64,000 bases of DNA from Acinetobacter geminorum (GTDB taxonomy: Bacteria; Pseudomonadota; Gammaproteobacteria; Pseudomonadales; Moraxellaceae), in assembly GCF_013009345.1 (NCBI RefSeq), contig NZ_JABELE010000003.1:62001-126000 (forward strand). The letters are read 5' to 3'. Made by a program: the position numbers and the translations under genes. Below are positions 35,530 through 46,100 of this stretch, in pieces. Numbering within the stretch: position 1 is the first letter of the stretch; every line of letters begins with the position of its first letter. Under the pieces are notes generated by a model. It saw nothing but the letters and a program-made list of their open reading frames with translations. It ran no database searches and was not told the origin of the DNA.

Positions 35530-36897
35530 CTAAATAAGAACTTTGATCGTCTTTTTCTTCCAGATAAATTGATAATACAAGCCTTGAATAATACATAGAC
35601 TGACAAATGCCAAGGCATAGGCAACCCAAATGCCTTTAAGTCCCCACATTGAGCTAAACCAGTAAGCACATGGAATCTCAATAAATAAAATGGCAGAGAT
35701 GTTAATCAGCATTGGAACAGTCACGGTACCGCTCGCACGCATGATAGATGCAAAAATGGCACCTGCGCCAAAGAATAAAATTGCCCAAAGTACAATAAAT
35801 AAAAGCTGCTGTCCTAACACCACCACAGTTGGGTCTGTGATGAATAAAGCCATCAAATATTTTGAAAATAGATAACCAAGTGCAATTAAGGTACCTGTAA
35901 ATAAAAAGTTCATTCCCAGAGCCGTGCGAGTTACTCGTGCTAAGAGATCTGATTTACCCGCACCAATCGCTTGCGCTGCAAAAATTGAGGCTGCGATGGA
36001 GATCGAAATCGCTGGAAACTGAATGTAGTTGAGCACCTGATTCACTGCACCATACGCTGCTGTAGCATGTGAACCATAATGGTTAACCAACCCAACAATA
36101 ACTAAACCCGCCATTGAGGTCGTAATCATTTGAATACCAGTTGGGACGCCTAAACGTAAAATGATTTTACTCAGTTCTGGATTATGACGAATATGTTGCA
36201 GAAGTTGACGATTCGGCCGGAGTGGATGATTTTTCTTATTTAGATAAATCGCGAGAAAAATCAAAATAGCCACATAACCCATGATCGTTGCGATTGCTGG
36301 AGCAATAATCCCAAGAGCAGGTAAGCCAAAATAACCTTTAAGTAATATTGGGGTAATTACTAAACCAATTACACTTGTTAGAGCAAGGGCCAGTAAAGGG
36401 GTTGTACTATCTCCCACACCACGTAAAATTGAGGTATAGATAATATAAACGAACAGAAGTGGGCTACCTGCCAGCATCCATTGCACATACGGCAAAGAAA
36501 GATGCATGACCTTGGGATCTGTACCTAAAAGCTCCAAAATATCATGAGCGAAAAACACACCGATAATCGCGGTAATAATTCCGCCAATGATGGTCATAAA
36601 CAGGGTAGAACCAACCACACTTTGGACCTTTTCTATATTTTGCGCGCCCCATGCTTGTCCTACTAAAACAGTAGTACCCGTTGAAATCCCGATGATAAAA
36701 GCGAGGAGCAAAAATAAGATAGGAAAAAAAACCGAGACGGCAGCAATCGCATCAACTCCCATCATTTGACCAACAAAGATGGTGTTAATAGTTCCCGACA
36801 AGTTCTGCAAAATATTGGTTGCAATCAAGGGTAGCAAGAAAACAAAAAATGTTTTCCATAGATTTTGCTGTTGAATTAAGGACTGTCTTGGTGGCAT
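35530..36897 (-). CDS. MATE-family multidrug/metabolite exporter
   Basis: 455 residues from ATG 36897, with GGAG upstream; the longer frame from 36915 is not needed. About 12 hydrophobic segments. N-terminal LLPLIATNILQNLSGTINTIFVGQMMG, followed by GQAWGAQNIEKVQ and later the related IFAAQAIGAGKSDLLARVTRTAL, is the MATE duplicated signature. Sodium- or proton-driven efflux is expected; the substrate cannot be read. Confidence 0.92.
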   Translation of the reverse strand: MPPRQSLIQQQNLWKTFFVFLLPLIATNILQNLSGTINTIFVGQMMGVDAIAAVSVFFPILFLLLAFIIGISTGTTVLVGQAWGAQNIEKVQSVVGSTLFMTIIGGIITAIIGVFFAHDILELLGTDPKVMHLSLPYVQWMLAGSPLLFVYIIYTSILRGVGDSTTPLLALALTSVIGLVITPILLKGYFGLPALGIIAPAIATIMGYVAILIFLAIYLNKKNHPLRPNRQLLQHIRHNPELSKIILRLGVPTGIQMITTSMAGLVIVGLVNHYGSHATAAYGAVNQVLNYIQFPAISISIAASIFAAQAIGAGKSDLLARVTRTALGMNFLFTGTLIALGYLFSKYLMALFITDPTVVVLGQQLLFIVLWAILFFGAGAIFASIMRASGTVTVPMLINISAILFIEIPCAYWFSSMWGLKGIWVAYALAFVSLCIIQGLYYQFIWKKKTIKVLI

Positions 36898-37003
36898 GTA
36901 TTCTCCATCGCCCATCTCTTTGTTGAGCTGGGCGGATATTCAACTTAGCATAGTTGGAGCGAATGACTTGTAGTATTTTTACAGCGCTAAGTGGCTAAAT
37001 TTA

Positions 37004-38158
37004 TTAACATTGATTCAAAATTTCTCCTGCTTTTTTCAGAGTCTCATCATTTTTAGCAAAGCAGAATCGAATCAAGCGTAAAGACTCAGGCGCTTGCTGA
37101 TAGAAAACCGAAACTGGAATAGCCACAATCTTATGTTGTTCGGCAAGAAACTGGCACATTTCTACATCGTTTAAGTCGGGACGAATTTGACTGTAATCGA
37201 GGTTTTGGAAATAAGTACCTTGAGAAGGTTTAAGTAAAAAACGACTATTATGAATTGCCTGATTAAATCGATCTCTTTTCGTTTGGTAAAACTGCGAAAG
37301 CTCTTGAATATGTTCTGGATGTTGCTCCATATATTGTGCTAGAGCAATCTGACAAGGAGTCGTACCACAGAAGTTCGCATATTGATAAATCTGGCGGAAT
37401 AAACGCATCAGTTCAGGTGAAGCGACGCAGTAACCTGTTTTCCATCCCGTCACATGAAAGGTTTTTCCAAAAGAACCAATTACAAAACTACGCTCTCTGA
37501 GCTCTGGAAAATGCAATGCACTAAAGTGTTGTTGACTATCAAAAACTAAGTGTTCATAGACTTCATCGGATAAAACTAAAATATTTTTATCTTGAATCAG
37601 TTCAATGAGTTCTAACCAGTCTTGTTTATCCCAGATCGTACCTGTTGGATTATGGGGAGTATTCACCACAATCATGCGTGTTTTGTCATTGATCAAATCT
37701 TTAACCTGTTGCCAGTTCACCTTAAAGTCGGGTGCTTGCAGGGCAATATGAACCGCTTTGCCGCCTGCTAATTCGACAGAAGGGCCATAACTATCATAAC
37801 TTGGGTCAAAAATAATGACTTCATCACCTGCATTGATGCAGGCTTGTATGGCACAAAAAATTGCAATGGTTGCACCGGGAGTAATCGTGATTTGAGTAAC
37901 AGGATCAAGTTGAATTTGATCACGCTGCTGAAATTGTAAAGCGAGTTGCTCCCGTAAACCGAGAATACCATCGCCAGGCGGGTACTGATTATGTCCAGCT
38001 AAAGTCGCTTGAGATAAGGCTTCAAGTAGGGCTTGTGGCGCCGGAAAATCTGGAAAGCCCTGTGACAGGTTGAGTGCACCTAGACGATGTGCCAGTGCCG
38101 TCATGGTACTAAAAATAGTCACGCCTTGAGTGGCCAATTTTGACTGTAGCTGAAGCAT
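37004..38158 (-). CDS. PLP-dependent aminotransferase, methionine/kynurenine-type
   Basis: 384 residues, class I/II aminotransferase. PLP lysine in GSFGKTFHVTGWKTGY, with NTPHNPTGTIW and FDPSYDSYGPSVELAGG conserved segments. Close in outline to YbdL methionine aminotransferase and kynurenine aminotransferases (LSQGFPDFPAPQ near residue 35). It probably recycles a keto acid such as 2-keto-4-methylthiobutyrate to methionine, but the exact amino acid is uncertain. No operon partner is obvious upstream. Confidence 0.88.
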   Translation of the reverse strand: MLQLQSKLATQGVTIFSTMTALAHRLGALNLSQGFPDFPAPQALLEALSQATLAGHNQYPPGDGILGLREQLALQFQQRDQIQLDPVTQITITPGATIAIFCAIQACINAGDEVIIFDPSYDSYGPSVELAGGKAVHIALQAPDFKVNWQQVKDLINDKTRMIVVNTPHNPTGTIWDKQDWLELIELIQDKNILVLSDEVYEHLVFDSQQHFSALHFPELRERSFVIGSFGKTFHVTGWKTGYCVASPELMRLFRQIYQYANFCGTTPCQIALAQYMEQHPEHIQELSQFYQTKRDRFNQAIHNSRFLLKPSQGTYFQNLDYSQIRPDLNDVEMCQFLAEQHKIVAIPVSVFYQQAPESLRLIRFCFAKNDETLKKAGEILNQC

Positions 38159-38186
38159 ATTGTTCTCTTATTAAAAATATTTAAAG

Positions 38187-39497
38187 TTATAAAATTGATT
38201 CAATCACTGCCCGAATTACACCGAGTGTCAAACCAATAAATGCACCCACTACCACACCATTTACACGGATCATGTGCAAGTCGCCACCGACTTCATTTTC
38301 AATTTTCCCGATCATTTCACGTGAGTCCCATTCATGAATGCGTTCACTCACATAGCGTATGATTTTATGGCTATACTGATCCGTAAAATTCATGGCAAGT
38401 CCTGTCATTTCTTTGTTGAGAACTTCACGTACTTTTACATTTTGAACAAGGTTTTCACCGAGCTGCTGAATCGCAGCCCGCAGGTTCATTGCAATGCCAG
38501 AGTCTTCTTTCATTAAATCTTCTTTAATGGCATCACACAAAATGGTGACAGCACCACTAATGAAATTTAGAACTTGAGGACTATCAAGGAGCGCATCTTT
38601 ACCACTGTTAAGACGTTGACTGGCAACACTATCGGGTTTCGCTAGTTCCAGCATGAGTGAATGTGCAATTGTTTCAATTTCTTGCCGCCATGGGTGTTCA
38701 TGGTCTGCCAGCATCGATTCTACTTTTTCAACCAATGAGTCGATGGTACGTTGTTGAACATCAATTCCAATCCAGCTTGCACCTCTTGCAAGTGACCAGA
38801 CGCCTAGTGCTTTAAACATTTTTCGGGTTAATTCACGAGTTTTATCTGGATTTTGTACGACCCATTCATGAGCGATATCGAGACCACGCTGTAAAACGTC
38901 TTGGTGGAAATCATTTTCCAATACCGCGCGTAGCATCTCACTGGCGAGTTTGTTGACTTGGGTATTACGTACCCATTGCACACTGTTGTTTTGCACGAAA
39001 TTAGCAATTTGCTCTTGGCTCACAAATTCAAAAATTTTCGGTACAGTTTGCTGAATGAGCTGCACTACTTGAGTATTGTTTTGTGGACTTGCCAACCATT
39101 GACCAATTGCGAGACTTAAGTCTGTTTTTTCTAAGCTTCTTTCGACTACTTGAGGCGAAAGAAAATTTTCCTGTACAAAACGGCCCATTGACTCTGCAAT
39201 GCGTGCCTTATTGCGCGGAATAATCTCGGTATGGTCGCGTAAAAACTTAGGAATCGGTAACTTACCAAAAGGGTTCCGAAACAGAACTGTAATCGCGTAC
39301 CAATCGGCTAGACCACCAACTACACCTGCTTCGGCCCCTAGCATTAAAATATGAATAAAACCTGTGTACTCTGGCAGAAAACGGTCGGCTACCATCAGTG
39401 CAATCCACAGCACAACGACGATGATCAGCGCTAGGGTAGCAAAATATTTACTACGTTTAAGACTGGGCACGTGGTGAACTTCTTCTGCCATGCTCAT
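38187..39497 (-). CDS. DUF445-family membrane protein
   Basis: 436 residues with hydrophobic segments at the N-terminus (about 18-60) and at the C-terminus, and a long soluble part. The GLADWYAITVLFRNPFGKLPIPK-like segment near residue 60 and the N-terminal FGEL-like pattern are DUF445 marks. The function is unknown. It precedes the aminotransferase on the minus strand at 28 bp and follows the lipoprotein gene. Confidence 0.82.
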   Translation of the reverse strand: MSMAEEVHHVPSLKRSKYFATLALIIVVVLWIALMVADRFLPEYTGFIHILMLGAEAGVVGGLADWYAITVLFRNPFGKLPIPKFLRDHTEIIPRNKARIAESMGRFVQENFLSPQVVERSLEKTDLSLAIGQWLASPQNNTQVVQLIQQTVPKIFEFVSQEQIANFVQNNSVQWVRNTQVNKLASEMLRAVLENDFHQDVLQRGLDIAHEWVVQNPDKTRELTRKMFKALGVWSLARGASWIGIDVQQRTIDSLVEKVESMLADHEHPWRQEIETIAHSLMLELAKPDSVASQRLNSGKDALLDSPQVLNFISGAVTILCDAIKEDLMKEDSGIAMNLRAAIQQLGENLVQNVKVREVLNKEMTGLAMNFTDQYSHKIIRYVSERIHEWDSREMIGKIENEVGGDLHMIRVNGVVVGAFIGLTLGVIRAVIESIL

Positions 39498-39510
39498 AAA
39501 TTTATCCTAT

Positions 39511-40074
39511 TCATTTTTGTTTTACTGGAGGCTCGGGCGGTGGCAACAGCGCTCCTGTCGGACTCAATCCATATTTTTGTCCGATTGATTTCAAGATCAA
39601 GGTTGCATCAAAAGCGTCTTGAGGAGCTTGCTTTTGATCCCGATAACATTCAATAGTATACGACACTTGAACAGGGTCGATATTGACCACTTGTGGGAAA
39701 TCGTAGAACGGATCATGCCAGAAACCCGGATAGCGACGACCATAGCCATAAGGATAAAAGCTCGGCGCAGATGGATAAATCACAGCCTGACGTGGTGGTT
39801 TCTGACTTTGGTTACTTGGGTCATTCAGTACTTTAAAAAAGCGGAAACCTTTTTGCACGGTCGTTTGTGCTGATTTTACCAAAGTGATTTCTTCAGCTGC
39901 ACCGTAGCTCATATTCGGATCGGCTTGGAAACTAATACGAAACGTTTGCGCATTTAAAGGGTATGCGGAAAACTGGCCAAGTTGATCAAAGGTTTTTGGT
40001 TTACTTGGAGTCGTCGCACAAGCAGTTAAAGTTAAGGCAGTGCCTAATGCTAAACAAAGAGAGAGATATTTCAT
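39511..40074 (-). CDS. Lipoprotein, CC0125/CC1285-like
   Basis: 187 residues with a lipoprotein signal: LCLALGTALTLTACAT, lipobox cysteine at about residue 19. The mature part starts with small polar residues, carries a proline/tyrosine-rich stretch (SFYPYGYGRRYPGFWHDPFYDF) and ends in PPPEPPV. The family looks like an Acinetobacter/Caulobacter outer-membrane lipoprotein of unknown role. It starts 14 bp upstream of the DUF445 gene and is probably cotranscribed. Confidence 0.7.
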   Translation of the reverse strand: MKYLSLCLALGTALTLTACATTPSKPKTFDQLGQFSAYPLNAQTFRISFQADPNMSYGAAEEITLVKSAQTTVQKGFRFFKVLNDPSNQSQKPPRQAVIYPSAPSFYPYGYGRRYPGFWHDPFYDFPQVVNIDPVQVSYTIECYRDQKQAPQDAFDATLILKSIGQKYGLSPTGALLPPPEPPVKQK

Positions 40075-40133
40075 GGTGAACTCCCAGCTGAGTATTAAAA
40101 CAAAGATGACTCAGCATTAAAAATTAATAAGCT

Positions 40134-40673
40134 TTAAAAACTACTGTTCGGTTCTAATAAAAATTCGGTTTCCTCTGGAGTAGAAACACGTCCAAGAATG
40201 GTATTGCGATGAGGATAGCGTCCAAAGCGATCAATAATGACTTTATGCTTTTTTTCAAAGCTTAAGTTAATTTCATTGCCAAGACGTTGAAATAGTTTCA
40301 AGGCAAATTCATGGATCAATTTTGATTCACTATGCATAAACGGCATATATAAAAAAGAGCGTTGCTCTGGATTAAGCTGTGCATCGAGTTGCAAACTAAT
40401 TGCTTCTTGTGCCAAAGCTAATGCCAAGCCGTCATAGGCAAAAGATTGGGGCTGATCACGATAGATGTTGCGAGAAAACTGGTCTAGTACAATAATCTCT
40501 GCCAAACGACCTTCTGCTGTTTTTCGCCAAGACCAGAGTTCTGCTTGAGTTGCCTGTCGATGAACATCAGAAAAATTTTCACGGATTTTTTTGTCAAAAT
40601 CATCACTTTTTGCAAACCAAAGTGAACGGTGTTCAGGAGAAAACCAGAAGTTTAAAATGTCTTGTTCGTTCAT
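40134..40673 (-). CDS. DUF924-family protein
   Basis: 179 residues, TPR-like all-helical domain of the DUF924 family: ILNFWFSPEHRSLWFAKSDDFD at the start, VLDQFSRNIYRDQP, and FLYMPFMHSE. The final segment FGRYPHRNTILGR is also characteristic. Function is not established. ATG 40673 is the likely start. No terminator or partner is seen. Confidence 0.88.
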   Translation of the reverse strand: MNEQDILNFWFSPEHRSLWFAKSDDFDKKIRENFSDVHRQATQAELWSWRKTAEGRLAEIIVLDQFSRNIYRDQPQSFAYDGLALALAQEAISLQLDAQLNPEQRSFLYMPFMHSESKLIHEFALKLFQRLGNEINLSFEKKHKVIIDRFGRYPHRNTILGRVSTPEETEFLLEPNSSF

Positions 40674-40841
40674 GATATTGACAACTCTTTAGCAATTATT
40701 CTTCAATAAAATCACAATTCTTTCGTGTCTTAAATAACAAGATTGTGATAAAAATTGCCAAACTGGAATGATGTGATTATATAAGTAACCGTATCATCTC
40801 ACGATTTTGTATATAGTGATCTTTAATAAGCGAGCAAATGC

Positions 40842-42419
40842 ATGAGTCAACCCACTACACCATCTCAATCAGTTATTCCTGCTTGGGTGGATTCGTCGCT
40901 ACTACAAGGCATGTTACGTGGAATAGAGCGTGAAAGCCTACGTATGCAAAGTAATGGGTTCTTATCACAAGAGTTACATCCGAAAGCATTAGGTTCAGCT
41001 TTAACACATCCAAAAATTACGACTGATTATTCAGAAGCGTTGATGGAGTTTATTACTTCACCTAAGCCAACCATTGAAGAAGCTCTGCACGAGCTCACCG
41101 ATATTCATGCGGTTGTGCATCATCATTTAGAAAATGGTGAAAAACTCTGGCCGCTGTCTATGCCATGTATGTTAGACGACAATGAAGAACGCATTCGTCT
41201 AGCGCAGTACGGCACCTCTAATATTGGTCGTTTTAAAACACTATATCGCCGTGGGTTAGGAATTCGATATGGTCGTCGTATGCAGACCATTTCAGGTGTG
41301 CATTACAACTTATCTTTCCCAGATACACTTTTTGCTGAGCTACAAGCTCATGAAACTGACGAACAATTAAAATCATTAAGTTTGCAGGATTATTGTAGCC
41401 ATCGTTATTTTGGCCTTATTCGTAATTTTATTCGTTTAACACCATTGGTCATGTTCTTGGTGGGCGCGAGTCCAACAGTATGTCGTTGTTTCTTGACCGG
41501 ACACAAACATCATTTGTTGCCTTTAATCAAAGGTTCATACTATTTACCGTATGCTACAGCACTCCGTATGGGGCGATTGGGCTATCAAAACTCAGCCCAA
41601 AAAAGCTTAGGTATTCATTACAACAATTTGTCTGGCTATCTGGATGGTTTACAAAAAGCCGTTCATTCTCCTTACCCACCATTTAGCCGTTTAGGGTTAA
41701 ATGATGCATCTGGTGAGCCGTTGCAAATTAATGATCATGTTTTGCAGATTGAGAATGAATATTACAGTCTAGTACGTCCAAAACAGGTGCCTCAAGCAGG
41801 TGAAACACCGTCTCAAGCTTTAAAAAATCGAGGCGTGGGCTATGTTGAGTTACGTGCTGTAGATGTAAATCCATACTCGGCAATTGGCATTGATGAAACG
41901 ACAGCAGGCTTTCTTGAAGTGTTAGCACTTTATTGTTTGTTAAGTGATAGCCCAGACTTGTTATGTTCTGAGCAAGACTTGGTTGAGAAAAACCAGACAG
42001 AGGTGGTCAACCGAGGTCGAGCGCCAAACGCCACCATTACAGATTTAACTGGGTCATATCACATCGAAGATTGGGCACGTTTACATATTGCAAAAATGCA
42101 AGATTGTGCACAGCTACTCGATCAGACCTATGCAACGGACTTGTATGGTTCAGCTTTGGCGGTCATGCAAGCACGAATTGATGAAGTTGATGAAACTTTA
42201 TCTGCCCATGTCATTGACGATACGTTAAAGCATGGTGGAACTTGGAGTTTTGGTAGCCACATGGCTCAGTTACATGCTGAAAGTTATGAACAGCATGAGC
42301 TTAGTGTGGAAACTTTGAAACATTTTGAACAGTTGGCTGCGCAATCTTTACAGCAGCAAGAAAAACTTGAGCAAGATACCAAGATCAGTTTTGATCAATA
42401 TCTTGAACAATATCGATAA
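40842..42419 (+). CDS. gshA: Glutamate-cysteine ligase (gamma-glutamylcysteine synthetase)
   Basis: First step of glutathione synthesis, ATP-dependent ligation of glutamate and cysteine. 525 residues as in the gammaproteobacterial GshA family. Conserved segments: RGIERESLRM near residue 27, TTDYSEALMEFITSP, MQTISGVHYNLSF and LKNRGVGYVELRAVDVNPYSAIGI. It is followed at 16 bp by dsbB, a sensible pairing of two thiol-redox genes, but cotranscription is only inferred. Confidence 0.96.
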   Translation: MSQPTTPSQSVIPAWVDSSLLQGMLRGIERESLRMQSNGFLSQELHPKALGSALTHPKITTDYSEALMEFITSPKPTIEEALHELTDIHAVVHHHLENGEKLWPLSMPCMLDDNEERIRLAQYGTSNIGRFKTLYRRGLGIRYGRRMQTISGVHYNLSFPDTLFAELQAHETDEQLKSLSLQDYCSHRYFGLIRNFIRLTPLVMFLVGASPTVCRCFLTGHKHHLLPLIKGSYYLPYATALRMGRLGYQNSAQKSLGIHYNNLSGYLDGLQKAVHSPYPPFSRLGLNDASGEPLQINDHVLQIENEYYSLVRPKQVPQAGETPSQALKNRGVGYVELRAVDVNPYSAIGIDETTAGFLEVLALYCLLSDSPDLLCSEQDLVEKNQTEVVNRGRAPNATITDLTGSYHIEDWARLHIAKMQDCAQLLDQTYATDLYGSALAVMQARIDEVDETLSAHVIDDTLKHGGTWSFGSHMAQLHAESYEQHELSVETLKHFEQLAAQSLQQQEKLEQDTKISFDQYLEQYR

Positions 42420-42435
42420 TAAAACGAGGTTTTAC

Positions 42436-42957
42436 ATGCGATTAAGTTACCGTTTGGTGAGTGGACTACTTGTTTTAGCAAGTATAGTCGGCATGTCTTT
42501 TGCGTTGTATCTGGAACATGTAAAAGGTTTAGAGCCATGTCCGCTCTGTATTTTTCAACGTGTTGGCTTAATGGCGATGGGCCTTGTAGCACTCATAGCC
42601 TTTTTGCATAACCCAGTTTCCAATGCGATTAAACGTTTTTATGCATTTTTAGCAGGCATTGCAATTTTATGGTCAGTGGGTGTGGCAGGACGTCATGTCT
42701 GGTTGCAACATTTACCACCTGATCAAGTACCAAGCTGTGGTCCGGGTTTAAATTATCTAATTGATGCCTTGCCAATGAAAACGGTTTTACAAGAAGTATT
42801 GTCGGGTTCAGGTGAATGTGCAGCAATTGATTGGACCTTTTTAGGTCAATCTTTGCCAGTTTGGTCATTGGTCTACTTCCTCTTACTATTACTGGTCTGT
42901 TTATGGCAGTTATTCCGTTTTTATCCAGTATTTAAGACAACCAAAAAAAGAGCTTAA
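42436..42957 (+). CDS. dsbB: Disulfide bond formation protein B
   Basis: Inner-membrane quinone reductase that reoxidises DsbA. 173 residues with four hydrophobic segments and two cysteine pairs: C35-x-x-C38 in EPCPLCIF and C101/C128 in SCGPG and GECAA, matching the functional layout. I use ATG 42436 (MRLSYRLVSG), preceded by AACGAGGTTTTAC; an upstream ATG at 42325 lies inside gshA. Confidence 0.95.
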   Translation: MRLSYRLVSGLLVLASIVGMSFALYLEHVKGLEPCPLCIFQRVGLMAMGLVALIAFLHNPVSNAIKRFYAFLAGIAILWSVGVAGRHVWLQHLPPDQVPSCGPGLNYLIDALPMKTVLQEVLSGSGECAAIDWTFLGQSLPVWSLVYFLLLLLVCLWQLFRFYPVFKTTKKRA

Positions 42958-42965
42958 AGCTCTTT

Positions 42966-42995
42966 AAAAAAGCCCAACACTATGTTGGGCTTTTT
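42966..42995 (+). terminator. Intrinsic terminator after dsbB
   Basis: AAAAAAGCCCAACA and TGTTGGGCTTTTT form a stem with a short loop, just after dsbB. A similar GCCCAAC stem lies at 51397, simply a common terminator sequence. Confidence 0.9.
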
Positions 42996-43113
42996 ATTGC
43001 TTAGGAATAGGTCAAAATATAAGAAAACAAATTCAAAAAAAGAATAATGATATAGACAGATAGGTCTGTTTTTTATAAAGTGCAGCCGTTTTATATCCTT
43101 ATGATTATAAAAA

Positions 43114-46100
43114 ATGCTTTTTAATATCTTTAATATTTTGGAAAAAATAGGGTTAAGTGCGCAGAAACGTGCCGTTCATGTGCAATTTTCTAATGAACTA
43201 CTCAACAGCCAAGTTTTTTTACAACGTATAGAAGGCCAACATCAGCTAAATGGGGGATTGGAAGCTGAGTTGATCTGCCTTTCAATGAGTGCCCAAATTG
43301 CATTGAAGCAGTTTATAGGTGTGCAAGTTGCTGTTGATCAGGTCACTGATTCTGGACAATTATTTCGAACTACTGGAATTGTGACAGAAGCGAGTTATGG
43401 CCAGAGTGACGGTGCTTTAACGCTTTATAAACTCACCTTAAAAGACGCCACAAACTTATGGCACAAGCGCCGTAATAGTCGTGTTTTTATGAATAAAAGC
43501 ATTATTGAGGTCACTGAAGTTTTATTTAAAGAATGGCAAGAAAGAAGTCCACTTTTTGCGAAAAGTTTAAGTCTCGATCTTAGTGGGTTAAGTCAGAGTT
43601 ATGATATTCGCCCATTTATCATGCAGCACAATGAATCTGATAATGACTTTCTTACACGCTTGTGGCGAAGTGAAGGCGTTAGTTGGGTAATTGATGAAGC
43701 AGAGCTTTTTGTTCCTCACTTTACTGCATCTATACAATCTCAAAAACTTAGACTCATTGATGATAATAGCCAGTATCAAGCTTTAGCACGTCGTAGTATT
43801 CGCTATCACAGAAGTAGTGCAACAGAATATCAAGATAGTATTACGGGTTTTGTTGCGGTGCGGAGTCTGCAACCGACTGCGGTACATGTGCAACGCTGGC
43901 AACCTGATGCTCTAGCACACGAAGAAGGTGTAGGTTCAGTTATCACTACACACCTACATTCAGAACAATTTGATTCAGCGAGTTTAAGCCTTGAACAAGC
44001 ATGGCATGTTAGTCCTGCTTGGATGCAAGATTTGAAAGGGGAAGATCAGGCCACTGCTTCAAGTAGTAATCAGCTAGAGAAATTGAATCAGCAATTTACG
44101 GATATGTACGCGAGTCGGGCCAAATATTTTAAGGCTTATAGTAGCGTCCGTGATAGTCAAGTCGGCTATTGGTTTAACTTACAGGAGCATCCTGAAATTG
44201 ACCAGCATGAAGGAGCAGATCAAGAGTTCTTAATCATTGCTAAAAGTTTCTATAACCAAAATAACTTACCAAAAGATTTACATCAGCAAGTGAGCCAGTT
44301 GTTAATCCAAAGTCGTTGGGATAAGCATAGTTATGATGATATTGAGCGCCAAGGTAATGAGCTGATATTAATACGCCGTCAGATCAAGACGGCACCTGAA
44401 TATAATCCAGAACAGCATCGCCCAATTGCGTACCCGCAAAGAGCCAAAGTCGTGGGGCCAGAGGGGGAGATTATTCATGTTGATGAATGGGGACGCATTA
44501 AGGTGCGTTTTCTATTCACCCGTAGTGATGATCATGGGCATGACGGTGGAGCAGGGAGCAATGACAATGATACCGACTCAGCTTGGGTCGATGTACTGAC
44601 TCCTTGGGCAGGAGAGGGTTATGGCGCACGTTTCTTACCACGTATTGGTGAAGTGGTTGTCATTGACTTCTTCGATGGCAATATTGACCGTCCATTTGTG
44701 ACTGGGCGCATCCATGAAGCGCAGCGCTCACCAACCAAGTTCGACGTAAAAGGGCAGCTTCCTGATACTAAAAAACTAAGCGGAATTCGCAGTCAGGAAA
44801 TCAGTGGTAGTGGCTTTAACCAATTACGCTTTGATGACACGACAGGGCAAATTAGTACCCAATTACAAAGTAGTCATGCAGCAACACAGCTGAACTTGGG
44901 TAATTTGAGCCATCCGAAAGAACAAGCGACGAGCCAAGGCCGTGGTGAAGGCTTTGAGTTAAGAACAGATGCTTGGGGAGCTGTGCGTGCGGGTAAAGGC
45001 ATGCTCATTAGTACCTATGCACAAGAGCAGGCGATTGCGGACCATTTAGAGGCTGCACAAGCACAATCTTTACTTTCACAAGGCTATGAAAGCATGAAAA
45101 TGCTCAGTGAAGTTGCAGCAAAGCAACAGACTGATGCTTTGAACGTGATTAATCGCTTACCCAAATTCATCCAGTCACTTGAGCTAAAAACTACAGGACA
45201 GGCATTAGATAGTACGGTGAACCTATTTAAAGAAGGGATTAATAACGATCCTATTCACGCTTTAAAAGACTGTGGTGGCTTTATTCAAGATATTGGTGCG
45301 CTAGGGGGAAATGCAAAAGGTGTTGTAGACGAATTTAATTCTTTCTTTAGTGATGCCAAAGATGCGGTAGAAAACTTAAAAGCTTTCATCGAAAACGTTG
45401 AAGAACATGGTGCTGATATCGTTAAAGGTAAACTTGCCAGCATTAAAGACCGCATTCATAAAAATCCATTTGAAAGTATTCAAGAGGTCGGAAAAGTCTT
45501 AGCTAATGTCGAGACTAAAGACTTTGACATGATGAGTGTATGTGGAACATTTAGTAAAGGCAGTAAATTGGAAGTATCACCTTCTAAAGCATTAAGTTCT
45601 TTGCAAGGCTTTATGGAAGGTTATACCCAAGGTTTAGAAAGCAGTTCCGATGCTAAACAGCAAGAACAAGGCAAAATTTTTAGACAAGCGCTTATGTTAT
45701 TAGCATCACCAAATGGCATTGCTTTGACTACACCTGAAAATATTATTCTGCAAGCTTCGCAAGATATTGCTGAAAGTGCCAGCGGTTCAATTAATTTAAG
45801 TGCACAGAAAAATATCATTGGGCATGCGCAAGACAAAATAAGCTTGTTTGCCGCGCAAAAGGGTTTCCGTGCTTATGCAGCAAAAGGAAAGCTCGAACTA
45901 CAAGCACAAGACGATGCTATTGAAGCAATTGCTAAAAAGGTCATAAAGCTCATTTCTACTGAAGAAAGAATCGAGCTTATCAGTCCAAGAGAAATTGTTT
46001 TAACAGCGGGTGGATCTCAGCTCAAAATTAATGCGAATGGCGTATTTTCAACAACAGGTGGTAAGTTTGAAAGTAAAGCTGGGCAGCATTTATTTACAAG